DNA of 64,000 bases from Clytia hemisphaerica (GCA_902728285.1 CACVBU010000046.1:806001-870000); one strand, 5' to 3'; numbered from the stretch's first letter, positions 22,067 through 34,112 are shown. The notes: a model not told the origin generated them from the letters alone. A program made the numbers and translations.

Positions 22067-22607
22067 TCAATGTTTGAAAACAGCCATTGCAGCCTTGACT
22101 AGGTCTGGGAAGTTTGGGGATCCATACCCAGTGACAGGATCAAAGCCTTCAGTAGCACAGAAACCTTTATCGTGTGTAAGACAGCCTTCGTTGCAACCAC
22201 TGGTAACATCATAAAAAGCTTGTGGATTCTTGTAAATAAATGGGTTAAGGAATCCCATGACCGGCTTATTGGCATTAAGTCGGTGCTCGTTTACCATGCT
22301 AATGGTACCGCCGACGGATGGGGTCGAAGCGGAGGTGCCCGTGACCCCTGGAACTGGCACCCGATTATTGACGACCCAGAAATGACGACATAAAGCAGCG
22401 ATGCCAGGGTAAGCATGACCTGTTTTGTTGCGGAGATCTTTTGGTGGGACGCCTTCTGTATGCATATAGGCTGCTACTGCATCTGTTTGATATTTAGGTT
22501 GATCGAAAACATTGCTGAAACCTCCGCCGCTAATCTCGTAGGCGAATTCAGGGCCAACTGTTAAAGTGTTTGAGAATCCAGTTCCACCAACTCCAGTAAT
22601 GTAAGGA
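22067..22607 (-). CDS. TPP1: Tripeptidyl-peptidase 1 (sedolisin), terminal exon
   Basis: The exon starts after a good acceptor (GCTGGTTTTCAG, AG at 22609-22608) and ends at TGA/TAA near 22067, giving about 179 residues. It carries SPYITGVGGTGF, the ISGGGFSNVF segment, the catalytic-serine motif GTSASTP, INEHR-like MVNEHR, GFLNPFIY, two C-terminal cysteine pairs and the calcium-binding tail DPVTGYGSPNFPDL. These match the C-terminal third of TPP1, a lysosomal S53 serine-carboxyl peptidase that removes tripeptides from N-termini. The catalytic Glu and Asp lie in upstream exons, which I do not find to the right. The adjacent intron is occupied by a Penelope-like insertion. The exon is fully open, so the gene may be functional if upstream exons lie beyond the insertions. 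Confidence 0.85.
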
Positions 22608-22669
22608 CTGAAAACCAGCAAAACCAGACAATTTAATGAAATATAATAAGCAGCAAAGTCCAAATATCT

Positions 22670-23791
22670 TTCTGGTTTTTTAGTAAAAATTATATTTATA
22701 TATAATATTTCGATGTTTCAATCACATCATTATCAACTGAATGTTATAAAATGTTCACAAAGCTACCTATCTTATAATGTTGAGAAATTCTGATGTCATT
22801 ACAAAGTCATTAGAAAAGTCATAAGAAATATTATCAACTGTGAATTGAAAGATAAAAGGAAGCAATTATCAAGAGAATAATTGTAATTCCTTTGATGCTT
22901 TCAATCCACAATTGATCTCTGGAGAAAACTTTTTTATATAACATGTCTCTAAGAATATTAAATGTGACCATGACAAAGAAGAATCTACAATAGAATAATT
23001 ATCAAATACAGCATTTAGCAAATGGTCTTTCAATCCACAATTGATCTCTGGAGAAAACTTTTTTATATAAATTGTCTCTAAGAATATTAAATGTGACCAT
23101 GACAAAGAAGAATCTACAATAGAATAATTATCAAATACAGCATTTAGCAAATGGTCATCATACTCTATTGTCTCTAAATTGTCATCAATCAACGATGGCA
23201 AGTTAAACAATGAAACATAATGATAGAAATCTTGGCAGTTTTTCAAATGCAAGTTCATTGGCTGATTGTCTCGGGTACCATGCTCCTTTAAGCGAATGGA
23301 CAGACAACGGTCAGTCTTACCAATGTAGTCTTTTCCACAGCCTGGGCACGATAGCTTGTAAATTAGATTTGGCTTCTGCAATTCAGGGATTCGATCTTCG
23401 TTGGACAAAACATAGCGCTTTTCTTTGTTTTGAACTTTTTAACAAAATGAACTTTTACTCTTTGTGAAACAACGTAACTTTTGAATGCATGATCTTACCA
23501 AATTCTCACTATTTAAACCAATGTAAGGAACGTCAAAATAGACTTTAACAATATCATCCTCGTTTTGCTGCTCTTCGTTCCTTGGCGGCTTCGAACGAAA
23601 ACTTCTGACGAGCGACTTGGCAACGATAGAGGGATACCCATTCCAAGACAAGAATAGCTTCAGTTTTCTGCTCTGACCATTGAGAGCGTGTTTCGACGAG
23701 CAGATTTTAGATGCACGATATCTAGCCCAAGCTGTTTTCAACCTCCAGGGAGATTGGCTGGTAAAATAACTATACTGGCCCGTGTGTGTTG
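22670..23791 (-). pseudogene. 5'-truncated Penelope-like element (RT end plus GIY-YIG nuclease)
   Basis: Reading leftwards, 23791-23439 encodes the post-palm/thumb region of a PLE reverse transcriptase (THTGQYSYFTSQSPWRLKTA, SWNGYPS, VPYIGLNSE). After a frame change, 23408-22869 encodes the GIY-YIG nuclease with the PLE-typical CPGCGKDYIGKT, the arginine in RLKEHGTR and the catalytic Glu in IFLET. A 129-bp segment containing that Glu is duplicated in tandem. A 3' tail reaches roughly 22670 in the TPP1 intron. PLEs reverse-transcribe at nicked target DNA and are usually 5'-truncated, as here. The 5' break is exactly where the 3.2-kb direct repeat begins. Confidence 0.8.
22899..23156 (-). repeat. 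129-bp tandem duplication inside the PLE nuclease
   Basis: Two nearly identical 129-bp copies start at 22899 and 23028. Since 129 is 43 codons, the frame is kept and the LLNAVFDNYSIVDSS and EINCGLK segments are doubled. Confidence 0.9.
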
Positions 23792-26700
23792 AACCAACCA
23801 TCTACATAGTTCGGGGATGACACCTTCCAAAAAAGTGACTAAGGGGGAGGGGGTCAGAAATTTTCATTAAAAAGGGGGGATAGCAAGGAGGGGGTCGTTT
23901 AAGAAGGGGGGATTACATAAATTGTAAATTATTTTCCAGCACTGTTATGAAATTTGGTATGCATGAAAGGAAGTTCTTTATTTTCACTAAAAAGTAGTAT
24001 TATATTTGCCAGACTTAATTTTCCTTTACTGTTTCCCTTCCCTTTTTACCATAGAAAATTTAGCCCAAAACCCTTGGGGAATAGGTATTTTCAAAGCTTG
24101 AGGGGAATGCCAAGAAGGGAGGGGGGTCAGACCCCTATCCCCACTATGATCTAACATCCAACCAGCATGATCTCAAAAGCAAGAGTAGATCCACACAAAA
24201 CAAGTTACTCAGGAAAAATTGGCAATTTTTGCAAAATGAGGTGCAAGCATTGGGCTGGGGGTTTGGTGTTAAAATCTCTGACATCATGACATGGTGTTAC
24301 AAAGATACTGAAATCTACTATTTTTTATCATGGTCAGGTTATCATGGTAATCTTGCAATGATATTAAATTGATTCTTGTAAAACTGTCAGAAATAAAAAA
24401 AGTAAAATCAGATGAAGTTAAAATTTTCTCAAGCTCTAATAGCTTTCCATATAATGGTGCACTTATGATGTGGTTATATCAGTAGAATCTATAGTATATT
24501 TTCGTAAAAGAGAGGTGTACCCAAAATAGAAGCCCTAAAAGTTTGTGCATAATTAGGCTTGAAAATAATTTTGTCACAACACGCTAATTATGCAGATTTT
24601 TTATAGCGACAATAAAAGAAACCTAATAACTCGAAATAAACTCCCTCAAGGCAGGGCAAGAGACCTGGTATATGGTGTAAAACAATGTTTTTCCATCTAT
24701 TTGTTATATGCATAATATGCCCAGAGGAATGTTTAGTGCATATAACGAACCCTGTAACATAAAGCTCTATTTCATACTTTGACCACATGGTAATTATGTA
24801 TCTTTAAATATCATTTGCATCATGTAATATTCATTATTTTTTAGACCCATTACTCCTGGCTTAATTAAGATGACTTTCCTTCACAAAATTTTGTTTATTT
24901 AATTCTGATCTGTAAATCATATGGGTACCCCAATATAAGTAGCCCAATTGGGGTATCCTACCTTTTAGGAACACTCATGACATAATAGTGCAGTGGCGTA
25001 GCCAGGATTTTCAAAGTGTGTCGCAAATTTCAATTTTCAAATGGGCGGTTAGAGGGCGGTTGTTAATTTCATTAGGGCGGTGTTAAAATATAACGCCCAA
25101 ATACTTCCAAGCAACCGGGGGACGTTATGGGCTGCAGATCCCAATACCTGTGAACCCCAAACACAGGCCACGTTGCACGTGGTTAACCGGCAACTCACCA
25201 TTAGACAAGTTTACCATTTGTTGAATGGGTGGCAGAGCCACACATTTTATCGAAAATATTCAAAGAGTGAGTGTCTCGTTCGTAATAATAGCTTGTGGTT
25301 TCTAAAAGAATGATATTGCCCTTTGGGAAATTCCTTTTGTCCTAGGAAAATTCCCGGACGAAACTAAAATGGTACCGCTATACATTACTCTTTCTCATAT
25401 GTACTATTAGCCTAGAAATCTAAGCTAGTTTGATTCAGTCACTTGGATAAATCTGATGGTTAAGTTGTGACTGAATAACAACTAGCTTAGAGGGACAGTA
25501 AACTCGGTAGCTTATCAACTGACAAAAATATGAAATCACACCACACACAGAACATAATATCAAAATATTATTTAGAACTTTTTTATTTTGTCTTTTTTTC
25601 TATCTTCTGATTGGCTCTTATTGTAAGATTAGATAAACAAACTCTCCGTCTTACAGTTTATGCACTCCTTTTGTAAAATATAAAATGAAATTCTATTGTA
25701 AAGTGTGCCGATGGAGAGTGAAAGAAAAAATTTGTTCATTTTTTTCAAAAAGTTATGTTCGTGTTATATGGAAAAGTCAACAAGAGACAAATTCGTTTCT
25801 TTAGTGATAATTTTGTGATTTGACATAAAAGTATTTTGTATGATTTTTACAAAGCTCATCATAAAAATAACCTTCAACAAAATAAATAAAAATTACTTTT
25901 AGACTAGCAGGCTAAAATACCGTATACAAAACAATGTAATCAATCCCCCCTAAAAAAAACATTTTCTTGAATCTTGATCTCGTATAGCTGTCACCATAGT
26001 CATTATAATGACTATGCTGTCACTGAAAATAAGCACCGACAATTTTATGTTCTTCGAAAACGAAAGATGTCATTGTCTGTAAAATCGAGCATAAAGTCTC
26101 AAATTCATAAAACAACAAGAAACCACAACCAGTCAAAAACCAAGAACTGTCTATCATCTATCCATTACAGTATAATACAATATCATGTCATGCAATCCAA
26201 TCAGAATACAGAACTACAGCATAGGATCTGTACAAGTACTCTCTCTTATATATTGCCACATACGATAGTCAACCACAAATCTTTACTTTATTATTTGCCA
26301 TTCTGGAAACAAGCAACTTTTGCTGTCTTTACGACGAATAGCATTCTTTTTTCTTCATCAGTTCAATTCTTCCCAAAAACAAGAGAAGCACTATCAGGTC
26401 GGGATCAGGTCTTGAAAACTTTTTCTGATACAGTCGATACAGTATTCCAAATATATCTCTCGGCTCTCTCATGGTAATAGTCTCACATAATAATATAATC
26501 GAAGAAAGATCTTGCATTCAATGAGCCTCTTCTACTCGTTTTCTGATGAAATAATTATAATTTACGGTCACCGACGAGACCTCTTTTGTTCTGCTAACAA
26601 TTTAACAAAGAGGATAACAATAAATATTAAAGTCGGTAGCCGTGTCATTGTTTTTGTGCAGACGATGAAGGCCAAAGTGAAGAAAAATTTCTTATTTTAC

Positions 26701-27017
26701 GGTCCCGGAGCTGTCTTCATTTCTACCGAGCTCTACTAAGCTAAGGAATCGCAATACTGAATTTTGATTCGGTGCCGTAAATTTATTAAAATCTAAATAT
26801 CTCCGCCAATTTAAAACATCGCCGCCAATTGAAAACCGCCCATTGAAGGCGACGTGGTTTTCTAAAAAAGCCGCACGCCGCGCGTATCCGTACGAGCGCT
26901 AGTCGCCGCGCGTCGTCCTCTTACCAGCGCTTTTTATTTCTTGTCTTTCAAAAACTTTTGTTTGTCAAAAAAGGGTGTCGCTGAGTCTTCAGGAGCGACA
27001 CCCTAGTGACGCCACTG
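23792..27017. repeat. 3.2-kb direct repeat, copy 1
   Basis: It begins AACCAACCATCTACATAGTT and ends GTGACGCCACTG. Copy 2 (34197-37179) has the same start and end with very few substitutions. Copy 1 carries about 209 bp (24295-24502) absent from copy 2. The first ~1.2 kb is non-coding with G-rich runs; the remainder is a hAT-like element. Confidence 0.9.
24991..27017. mobile_element. hAT-like non-autonomous element, copy 1
   Basis: The ends are CAGTGGCGTAGCCAGG and, inverted, CAGTGGCGTCACTAGG. ATAGTG flanks it on both sides (24985-24990, 27018-27023). The right end folds into a hairpin (GGGTGTCGC/GCGACACCC). A GC-rich island sits at 26870-26930. No transposase is recognisable among the short frames. 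CAGTGGCGTA-type termini are common in animal hAT-related elements, but hAT duplications are normally 8 bp, so the class is tentative. Confidence 0.6.
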
Positions 27018-27019
27018 AT

Positions 27020-28275
27020 AGTGCATTTTAACCAAAAGCATTATAATAAACAAAAAAGAACAAACGGAATATTTTTTGAGCACAATAGAAAATAACACTT
27101 GCATTATTGATAGGTCTGATAAATGGAATATTCTTTTAATAAAATAATCAATTTATATCAAAAGGCATTCTCCTATTTTGAATAGCGAATTAAAGCCTCT
27201 AGAGATTTCTATCTATTTTCTTAGTTTTACTGCATTATAATTAGTAATTTAATTGTTTTAGATTTCAAAATCGTTTTTAAGCTCAATTTTGTTTTACAGA
27301 AATCATTTGCCTTGAATGACGTATATTATACTATACGAAATATAGCTATTTTTAAATCAAAATTTTCATCTTTTGCTTTGAATATGGCTTGATGAATTTC
27401 TCGAACTTGCTTTTATCCTTTATAATAGTGCTGTGGTGAAATACAAAAAGCTTTAAATTCCTTTAAGTAGGACAAGGTACTGAAATACAAAAAACAAGCT
27501 ACATGCTGAATGGAGCTACCTGGTACATGAAGCGTAATTAATGTTATAAGAAAATAGAAAAATGGCAACAATAGTAAGAAAATGCAAACTAAAAAATCAG
27601 AAAAAATATCAAGCTAATCACGAAAAATGTTCATTTTCCAAAATACGAAAATCTGACTTTTACAGTCGAAAAAATATCCTGGGAAAAAAGGTCTGACCCA
27701 CTTTTTAAAAGAACCTGCCCTTTGTTTGCAAAAAAATCAATAAAAACTAATGAAGCAACTCAACGTAAAGTTTAAAAAACACCATTTTGAGCACTTCTTG
27801 GCCCAAATTTACCCAAATACTGTGTAATTATTTTTTTTGAAAATTAGGCCCCATCAGATTTTAGACATTGACATTTTATATCATTGTGTAAAAAAAAAAA
27901 ACAGAAAACATAGTCAAGCAAATCCCAAGAAATGCTTATTTTCCCAACAATGACTAAAGGAAATTTCCCAAATAGAAAAATCTGATTTTGTGCAAAATTT
28001 TGGAAAAAAAACTACCTCTAGGGAACTTATTTTGGTAGGAACTAAAATTCGCCATAATTTAGAAAATTATTCAAAAAAATTCATTAATCGCGAAAATAAG
28101 TTCTTGCCAAAATTATAAATCTTAACGATTTTTTGCCACTCCTCAAAATTAGTTCCAGCCAAAATAAGTTTCTTTGAAGGTATGTTGGATGTTAAGCACA
28201 AAGTCTATCCAAAGTCCAAATTTCTAAGCATTTTTTGGCCCTTTTTGACAAAATTTCACTTTCCAGGGTTGTCGT
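27020..28275. repeat. Left arm of a giant inverted repeat
   Basis: It is inverted at about 31325-32577 with high identity over about 1.25 kb, for example GTGCATTTTAACCAAAAGC at 27022 against its complement at 32557. No coding sequence is recognised in the arm. Confidence 0.85.
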
Positions 28276-28545
28276 AGACGCAAATTTATTTTCCGTAGAC
28301 AGGCGGAAATATCTTTAATGGTCGGAAATATCATAGCGTAATGGTCGGAAATATCATTTGATGGTCGGAAATATCCAAAACTGTGAAAATTTGAAAATTT
28401 AATGGTTGGAAGTATCAGAGCGTAATGGTCGGAAATATCATTTCATGGTCGGAAATATCATTTGATGGTCGGAAATATCTTTTGATGGTCGGAAATATCC
28501 AAAACTCTAAAAATTTGAAAATTCAATGGTCGGAAATATCCCGCG
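28266..28545 (+). repeat. ATGGTCGGAAATATC array, copy 1
   Basis: About ten copies of ATGGTCGGAAATATC alternate with short linkers (ATAGCGTA, ATTTG, AAAACT). The array is preceded by GTTGTCGTAGACGCAAAT. Confidence 0.85.
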
Positions 28546-28589
28546 CTTTTAAAAATGCTTCATCAGCAAAAAGTTGTAAACAAACATAG

Positions 28590-28955
28590 TACTCTTGCCT
28601 CCCGAATAGACGGGGGGGTCCGAATAAGCAGGGGGGTAGGAAAATTTTCTAAATTCTAATAAGCGGGGGATGGAATAAGAGAGGGGGTAATTTGAAGACA
28701 GAAATTTTTTAAACTGATATCAATTTCAACAACAAAAAAAGAAACTTTAACAATTGAACACGTAAAATAAGAACCAATACTAACAAAAAGGAAGATTTTA
28801 ACAAGTTTAAGGTCTCTCTACACTGTAATAAAATATTAAATTATTCAAATTTAATTAGCGGGGGGGGGGTCTTAATAAGAGCGGGGGGATGGATTTTTTT
28901 TCATTTAACATTCAGATTCAGCGGGGGGGGGGCATCTATTCGGGAGACAAGAGTA
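28590..28955. mobile_element. MITE with TACTCTTG.CTCCCGAATAGA ends and G runs
   Basis: The left end TACTCTTGCCTCCCGAATAG is inverted at the right end with one change. G-runs of 6-11 lie inside each end. It spans 366 bp with no ORF. Confidence 0.7.
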
Positions 28956-31035
28956 GCAAAGATGGTGTTGTGTGTGCCAGACAAGCTTTTTAGGGAGAGA
29001 AAGTGGTATTGACCTTTTTATTCAAACACGGCTCTTCTTTCTTTCTTGTCTTTTTTATATCCTTTCCTCCTCTAGCCCCCACTGTAAGGGTCATATTTTG
29101 GCAAAATTTTCTCTGCATGCACTGCCAGCTGGATGTACTGCCAGCTGGATGCACTGTAAGGGTTCGATTTTGGAAGCCAAATTTTCCGCCGAACGTATGG
29201 TCGTTTTCAGATCGATCCACCGGGGATAAATCAAAGACCTTTTTATTAACCGAAAATATCTCGGGACGTGAGTAGAAGCCGTGCAAAAGATACAAACGCT
29301 CATATCATGTTTTATGGCATAAAAATATCCAGACAGAGTAAAAATACTAAAAACAAACAAACATTAACAAAAGAATACAAATACAACAAAATCATTTTAT
29401 CTCCGCTTTGTTAATGCGAGTTTTACCAGGTCTCTGTCGTCTACATCTAGGACGACTTGGTCCTGTAAATTAACTTGAATCTTTTCGGCACCAATCCTTG
29501 AATGCGCCCACACGTATACTTCTTTTGAATCAAGGTTCGATTTGATAACCAACTTTGTTGTTATAGTCGTTTTTGGGGCAAGTCGTTTTCGCTTGAGAAG
29601 AACTTTTCGTTTGTCTGGTTCTAACAGGGACGGACATTTGATACTCAACTCCACTTCGCAGTTCGTCTCGTTCCGTATTTGGAGGTGTGCCACCACTGAA
29701 TGTACGCCGACGGTCTTTGTTTCTATAACCCGACAGAAATTTCCGACCTTGAAAACATTTGAATTGAGCCGTAAAAAAAATGGGAATCCAAATCCCTCGA
29801 CACGTATCGAGTTTCAGTCCGTAGTGAGGGCGAGTGAGGGTGTGTCTTTAGGAGGACCCCAAGGACCACAACAAAAATTTACCGAGTTTTATAAAATGTA
29901 TATTAAGAATATTTCTGGTTATCGGAGTACTTACCTGAATATTCTGAGCTTTGTTCTGATCCCCTGCTGATTATGATGAAATGCTCACTTGAGTGAAAAC
30001 TTGTGCGTTCCTTCGTTCCTTGTACAGGCTTAAAGTGGACTGATTGAATTTGAGACATGTCGCATTCGAATTTATACGGATTCGAATGGAGTAACTGACA
30101 TCCGAGACAATAGGCGGCGGGGACGGCTGCTTCAAAAGGGCGCGGAAGAAAATACTAAAGATCACAGGAGGAACCGAATGAAAATATGAAGCACGATATT
30201 GTGGAAGCACGAAATTTTATTTAGAGTCCCGGGACACTACACCCATTTCAGAGACGGGGGTAATAAGACGAAAAAATGTTTCATTGAAAATGATAGAAAA
30301 AAAAACGAAATTGAAAATTTTAAAATGAAAATATGTATTATTTGATGACTTTTAACAAGAAGATGATTTTCATTCTTTAAGTCTGCGTGAATATTCTAGA
30401 TCATTAGCCTGAATAGCCCTCTTCAAACCCCCGGTTCAAATTGTCAATAGTAGCGCATGCTTGGTAGCGGTCAGTAATTTTTTTTAATATTTATGAAGAA
30501 AATAAATAATGCACGTGCAAATCAGAAAAAAAATGTTTGATACTTTACATTACAGTGAGCTGACATCACTTTGTGTGGATAAACTCATCAGTGCCAATGA
30601 CACCAAAGAACATAAAGATTGACAAGACTCCCCGATTATTAGGAAATTAGGTATGAAATCTTTCTTTTAATTCAATTGGCTTTCAGAATATTTGAACTGA
30701 AAAATTATTTCCAGCTGAAAAAGAGCAAAAAAGGACAAAATTTATGGAAAATTTCCATTTTGAAGGGTTTTTTTTCGGGAAGAATTTGGTCTAAAAGCTA
30801 AATTTTTCTCATAACGCCACAAGCAGCACATATGAAACCATATATGTTTTTTCAAAACCTCATTAAAAACTGCATCTGCATAGCCCCTTAAGGCCAACCA
30901 ATAATTTGAACGGATAATTCCAAAAAATGTTTGTACAAGGGTATATATTGACAAATTTTTTCAATGCCCCCCCCCCTCCTGGAAGACAGCGTTAAATTCG
31001 AATTTCCCACTGATTATAAAAATACAGGACAGCTC
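28956..31035. other. Centre of the palindrome; possible small exon
   Basis: 28956-29330 contains a short repeated GCCAGCTGGATG word. 30230-31030 is AT-rich with no gene. The only protein-like frame is described separately at 29400-29760. Confidence 0.4.
29400..29760 (-). CDS. Hypothetical protein or exon
   Basis: A frame open from about 29760 to the stop near 29397 encodes roughly 115 residues with balanced composition: a basic KRKVLLKRKRL patch, beta-rich VELSIKCPSLL and a C-terminal VVLDVDDRDLVKLAL. There is no convincing ATG in frame near the 5' end, so it would be a downstream exon. I do not recognise the family. It is more GC-rich than the surrounding DNA. Confidence 0.35.
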
Positions 31036-31345
31036 CTGTCTACGACGCAAATTTTTTTCCGTAGACGGGCGGAAATATCTTTAATGGTCGGAAATATCAT
31101 AGCGTAATGGTCGGAAATATCATTTGATGGTCGGAAATATCTCTTGATGGTCGGAAATATCCAAAACTGTGAAAATTTGAAAATTTAATGGTTGGAAGTA
31201 TCAGAGCGTAATGGTCGGAAATATCATTTGATGGTCGGAAATATCATTTGATGGTCGGAAATATCTTTTGATGGTCGGAAATATCCAAAACTCTAAAAAT
31301 TTGAAAATTCAATGGTCGGAAATATGCGTCTACGACAACCCTGGA
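31036..31345 (+). repeat. ATGGTCGGAAATATC array, copy 2, in an inverted-end unit
   Basis: The same 15-bp array is in the same orientation as copy 1. It is flanked by GTCTACGACGCAAAT at the left and GCGTCTACGACAAC at the right, so this copy looks like a complete unit with short inverted ends. Copy 1 keeps only the left end. Confidence 0.75.
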
Positions 31346-32577
31346 AAGTGAAATTTTGTCAAAAAGGGCCAAAAAATGCTTAGAAATTTGGACTTTGGAT
31401 AGACTTTGTGCTTAACATCCAACATACCTTCAAGGAAACTTATTTTGGCTGGAACTAATTTTGAGGAGTGGCAAAAAATCGTGAAGATTTATAATTTTGG
31501 TAAGAACTTATTTTCGCGATTAATGAATTTTTTTGAATAATTTTCTAAATTATGGCGAATTTTAGTTCCTACCAAAATAAGTTCCCTAGAGATTTTTCCA
31601 AAATTTTGCACAAAATCAGATTTTTCTATTTGGGAAATTTCCTTTAGTCATTGTTGGGAAAATAAGCATTTCTTGGGATTTGCTTGACTATGTTTTCTGT
31701 TTTTTTTTGCACAATGATATAAAATGTTAATGTCTAAAATCTGATGGGGCCTAATTTTCAAAAAAAATAATTACACAGTATTTGGGTAAATTTGGGCCAA
31801 GAAGTGCTCAAAATGGTGTTTTTTAAACTTTACGTTGAGTTGCTTCATTAGTTTTTATTGATTTTTTTGCAAACAAAGGGCAGGTTCTTTTAAAAAGTGG
31901 CTGAGACCGTTTTTCCAGGATATTTTTTCGACTGTAAAAGTCAGATTTTCGTATTTTGGAAAATGAACATTTTTCGTGATTAGCTTGATATTTTTTCTGA
32001 TTTTTTAGTTTGCATTTTCTTACTATTGTTGCCATTTTTCTATTTTCTTATAACATTAATTACGCTTCATGTACCAGGTAGCTCCATTCAGTATGTAGCT
32101 TGTTTTTTGTATTTCAGTACCTTGTCCTACTTAAAGGAATTTAAAGCTTTTTGTATTTCACCACAGCACTATTATAAAGGATAAAAGCAAGTTCGAGAAA
32201 TTCATCAAGCCATATTCAAAGCAAAAGATGAAAATTTTGATTTAAAAATAGCTATATTTCGTATAGTATAATATACGTCATTCAAGGCAAATGATTTCTG
32301 TAAAACAAAATTGAGCTTAAAAACGATTTTAAAATCTAAAACAATTAAATTACTAATTAAAATGCAGTAAAACTAAGAAAATAGATAGAAATCTCTAGAG
32401 GCTTTAATTCGCTATTCAAAATAGGAGAATGCCTTTTGATATGAATTGATTATTTTATTAAAAGAATATTCCATTTATCAGACCTATCAATAATGCAAGT
32501 GTTATTTTCTATTGTGCTCAAAAAATATTCCGTTTGTTCTTTTTTGTTTATTATAATGCTTTTGGTTAAAATGCACT
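31325..32577. repeat. Right arm of a giant inverted repeat
   Basis: It is the reverse complement of 27020-28275. Its outer edge reads TTGGTTAAAATGCACT and runs into the 3' flank of the minus-strand gene at 32683. Confidence 0.85.
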
Positions 32578-32682
32578 TGCTCAATGATGTAGTCAATGAC
32601 ATAGTTATGATGGGCTGATACTGCATGCTCATAGACTTGTCTGAAACCATGAAACTCACCTGTACCAACCATACAGCTACGG

Positions 32683-34112
32683 TCATGAAATGGAGCATAT
32701 GGGGAAAAGACTATTGGTATAGCTGAGCAAAGAAAACTGCGGAAAATGAATATTAGGAGCAAGGTCAACTATTGTCTTGTGCGCTGTGTTTCCCGTTAAA
32801 ATAGGAGGAAAGGAACCCAATAAAAAAGATTTTATTTTCAATTCTGTGGAATTTTTGTTTGACTTAGCAGATTGTATAAACTCTTCAGCTTTTTGTGGTA
32901 CATTATCTGCCTTTGGTAATTCTGAGTCCAAAAATTTTTCAAAGCTTTCAAATTGAATAGGCATATTAGCCGGCGTAATGTTTTTAAAGTACATTGATGC
33001 AAATCTTCGATATAATCTGAGAAAGAAACTGAACTGCTGATATCCCATTGGTCACTTTTTGGTAAAGCACAATTCATACCTAAAATTTCTAAGTTAGGAG
33101 CACCAGCCTCAATTTGAACCTGTTTCAAAACACCTTCCTTGGTCTTCATACTACCAATATCGGACAAATTAGTAAAACAAGAATTAGCTTCGATGCAACT
33201 TTCAGGATGATTCAGGATGTCCGGATTGGGTGAATCAATATTAGAAGTATCATTTTCAGCAGACACAGAGTCATAGAAAGAAACAGTAGCCCTGATATTC
33301 GGGATACCACTTGTGGAGGAACTATTCTCAGATGGAATTTTAGATGCAGAGGGAGCAACAGCATCACTTTGAACCTGTTTCAAAACACCTTCCTTGGTCT
33401 TCATACTACCAATATCGGACAAATTAGTAAAACAAGAATTAGCTTCGATGCAACTTTCAGGATGATTCAGGATGTCCGGATTGGGTGAATCAATAATAGA
33501 AGTATCATTTTCAGCAGACACAGAGTCATAGAAAGAAACAGTAGCCCTGATATTTGGGATACCACTTGTGGAGGAACTATTCTCAGATGGAATTCTAGAT
33601 GCAGAGGGAGCAACAGCATCACTTTGAACCTGTTTAAAAACACTTTCCCTGGTCTTCATACTACAAATATCAGACGCATTAGCAAAACTGAAATCAGCTT
33701 CGATGCAACTTGATTCAGGAGAATTGGAAGAATCAATGGAATGTGATGCCAGTGCAGAATTCAAGTGAAAAGTAGGGTGAGTTAAAATCAAATTCACAGC
33801 ATTAGAAGAATCAGGAGTTTGAGACTTGAGTTTAGTAGTTAAAATTTCCTTAAGACATATTCCAGATATTTTCATTACTTTTTCTTTTCCCCGGCGTCTA
33901 AATCTTTGATTTGTATAGGTTACTTCAATACCTTTCTTGGACAAAAGTGATTTAAATTTTTCGAGAAAGACATCTGCACTGTTTATAACTTGTTTCTGCA
34001 GAGAACAATGTTCATTGTAACTTTTCAGTAATGAATTTAAAAAAGAAAACTTCCCTTGTTGGACTTTGATGGATTCAACAAACCAGTCTTCCAAGCTTGT
34101 ATCGGATGCCAT
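32683..34112 (-). CDS. Unidentified Ser-rich protein with three 85-aa repeats, frame change near 32985
   Basis: The start ATG at 34112 has a good context (AAAATGG); an upstream in-frame ATG at 34160 is less likely. The first ~90 residues form a compact domain (SLEDWFVESIK, LLKSYNEHC, KKGIEVTYTNQRFRRRG, ISGICLK) that resembles a DNA-binding helix-turn-helix, a weak inference. It is followed by three 85-aa repeats (255-bp DNA period, starts near 33121, 33376 and 33631) rich in Ser, Asn and Asp. Frame 1 runs to 32838, but the better C-terminal sequence (KNITPANMPIQFESFEKFL) is in the -1 frame to 32683. The junction holds the heptamer TTTAAAA in register. With a -1 step the product would be 476 aa. 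An ordinary indel is equally possible. The gene starts 85 bp from direct-repeat copy 2. Confidence 0.5.

Noticed and set aside
25974-26739. ORFs inside the hAT-like element (also 36222-36901)
   Set aside because: They are retained only because the two copies are near-identical; no transposase motifs, biased composition, and copies differ by frame-changing indels.
28310-31330. CRISPR-like array from the regular 15-bp repeats
   Set aside because: The linkers are themselves repeated words, not unique spacers, and the context is eukaryotic satellite DNA.
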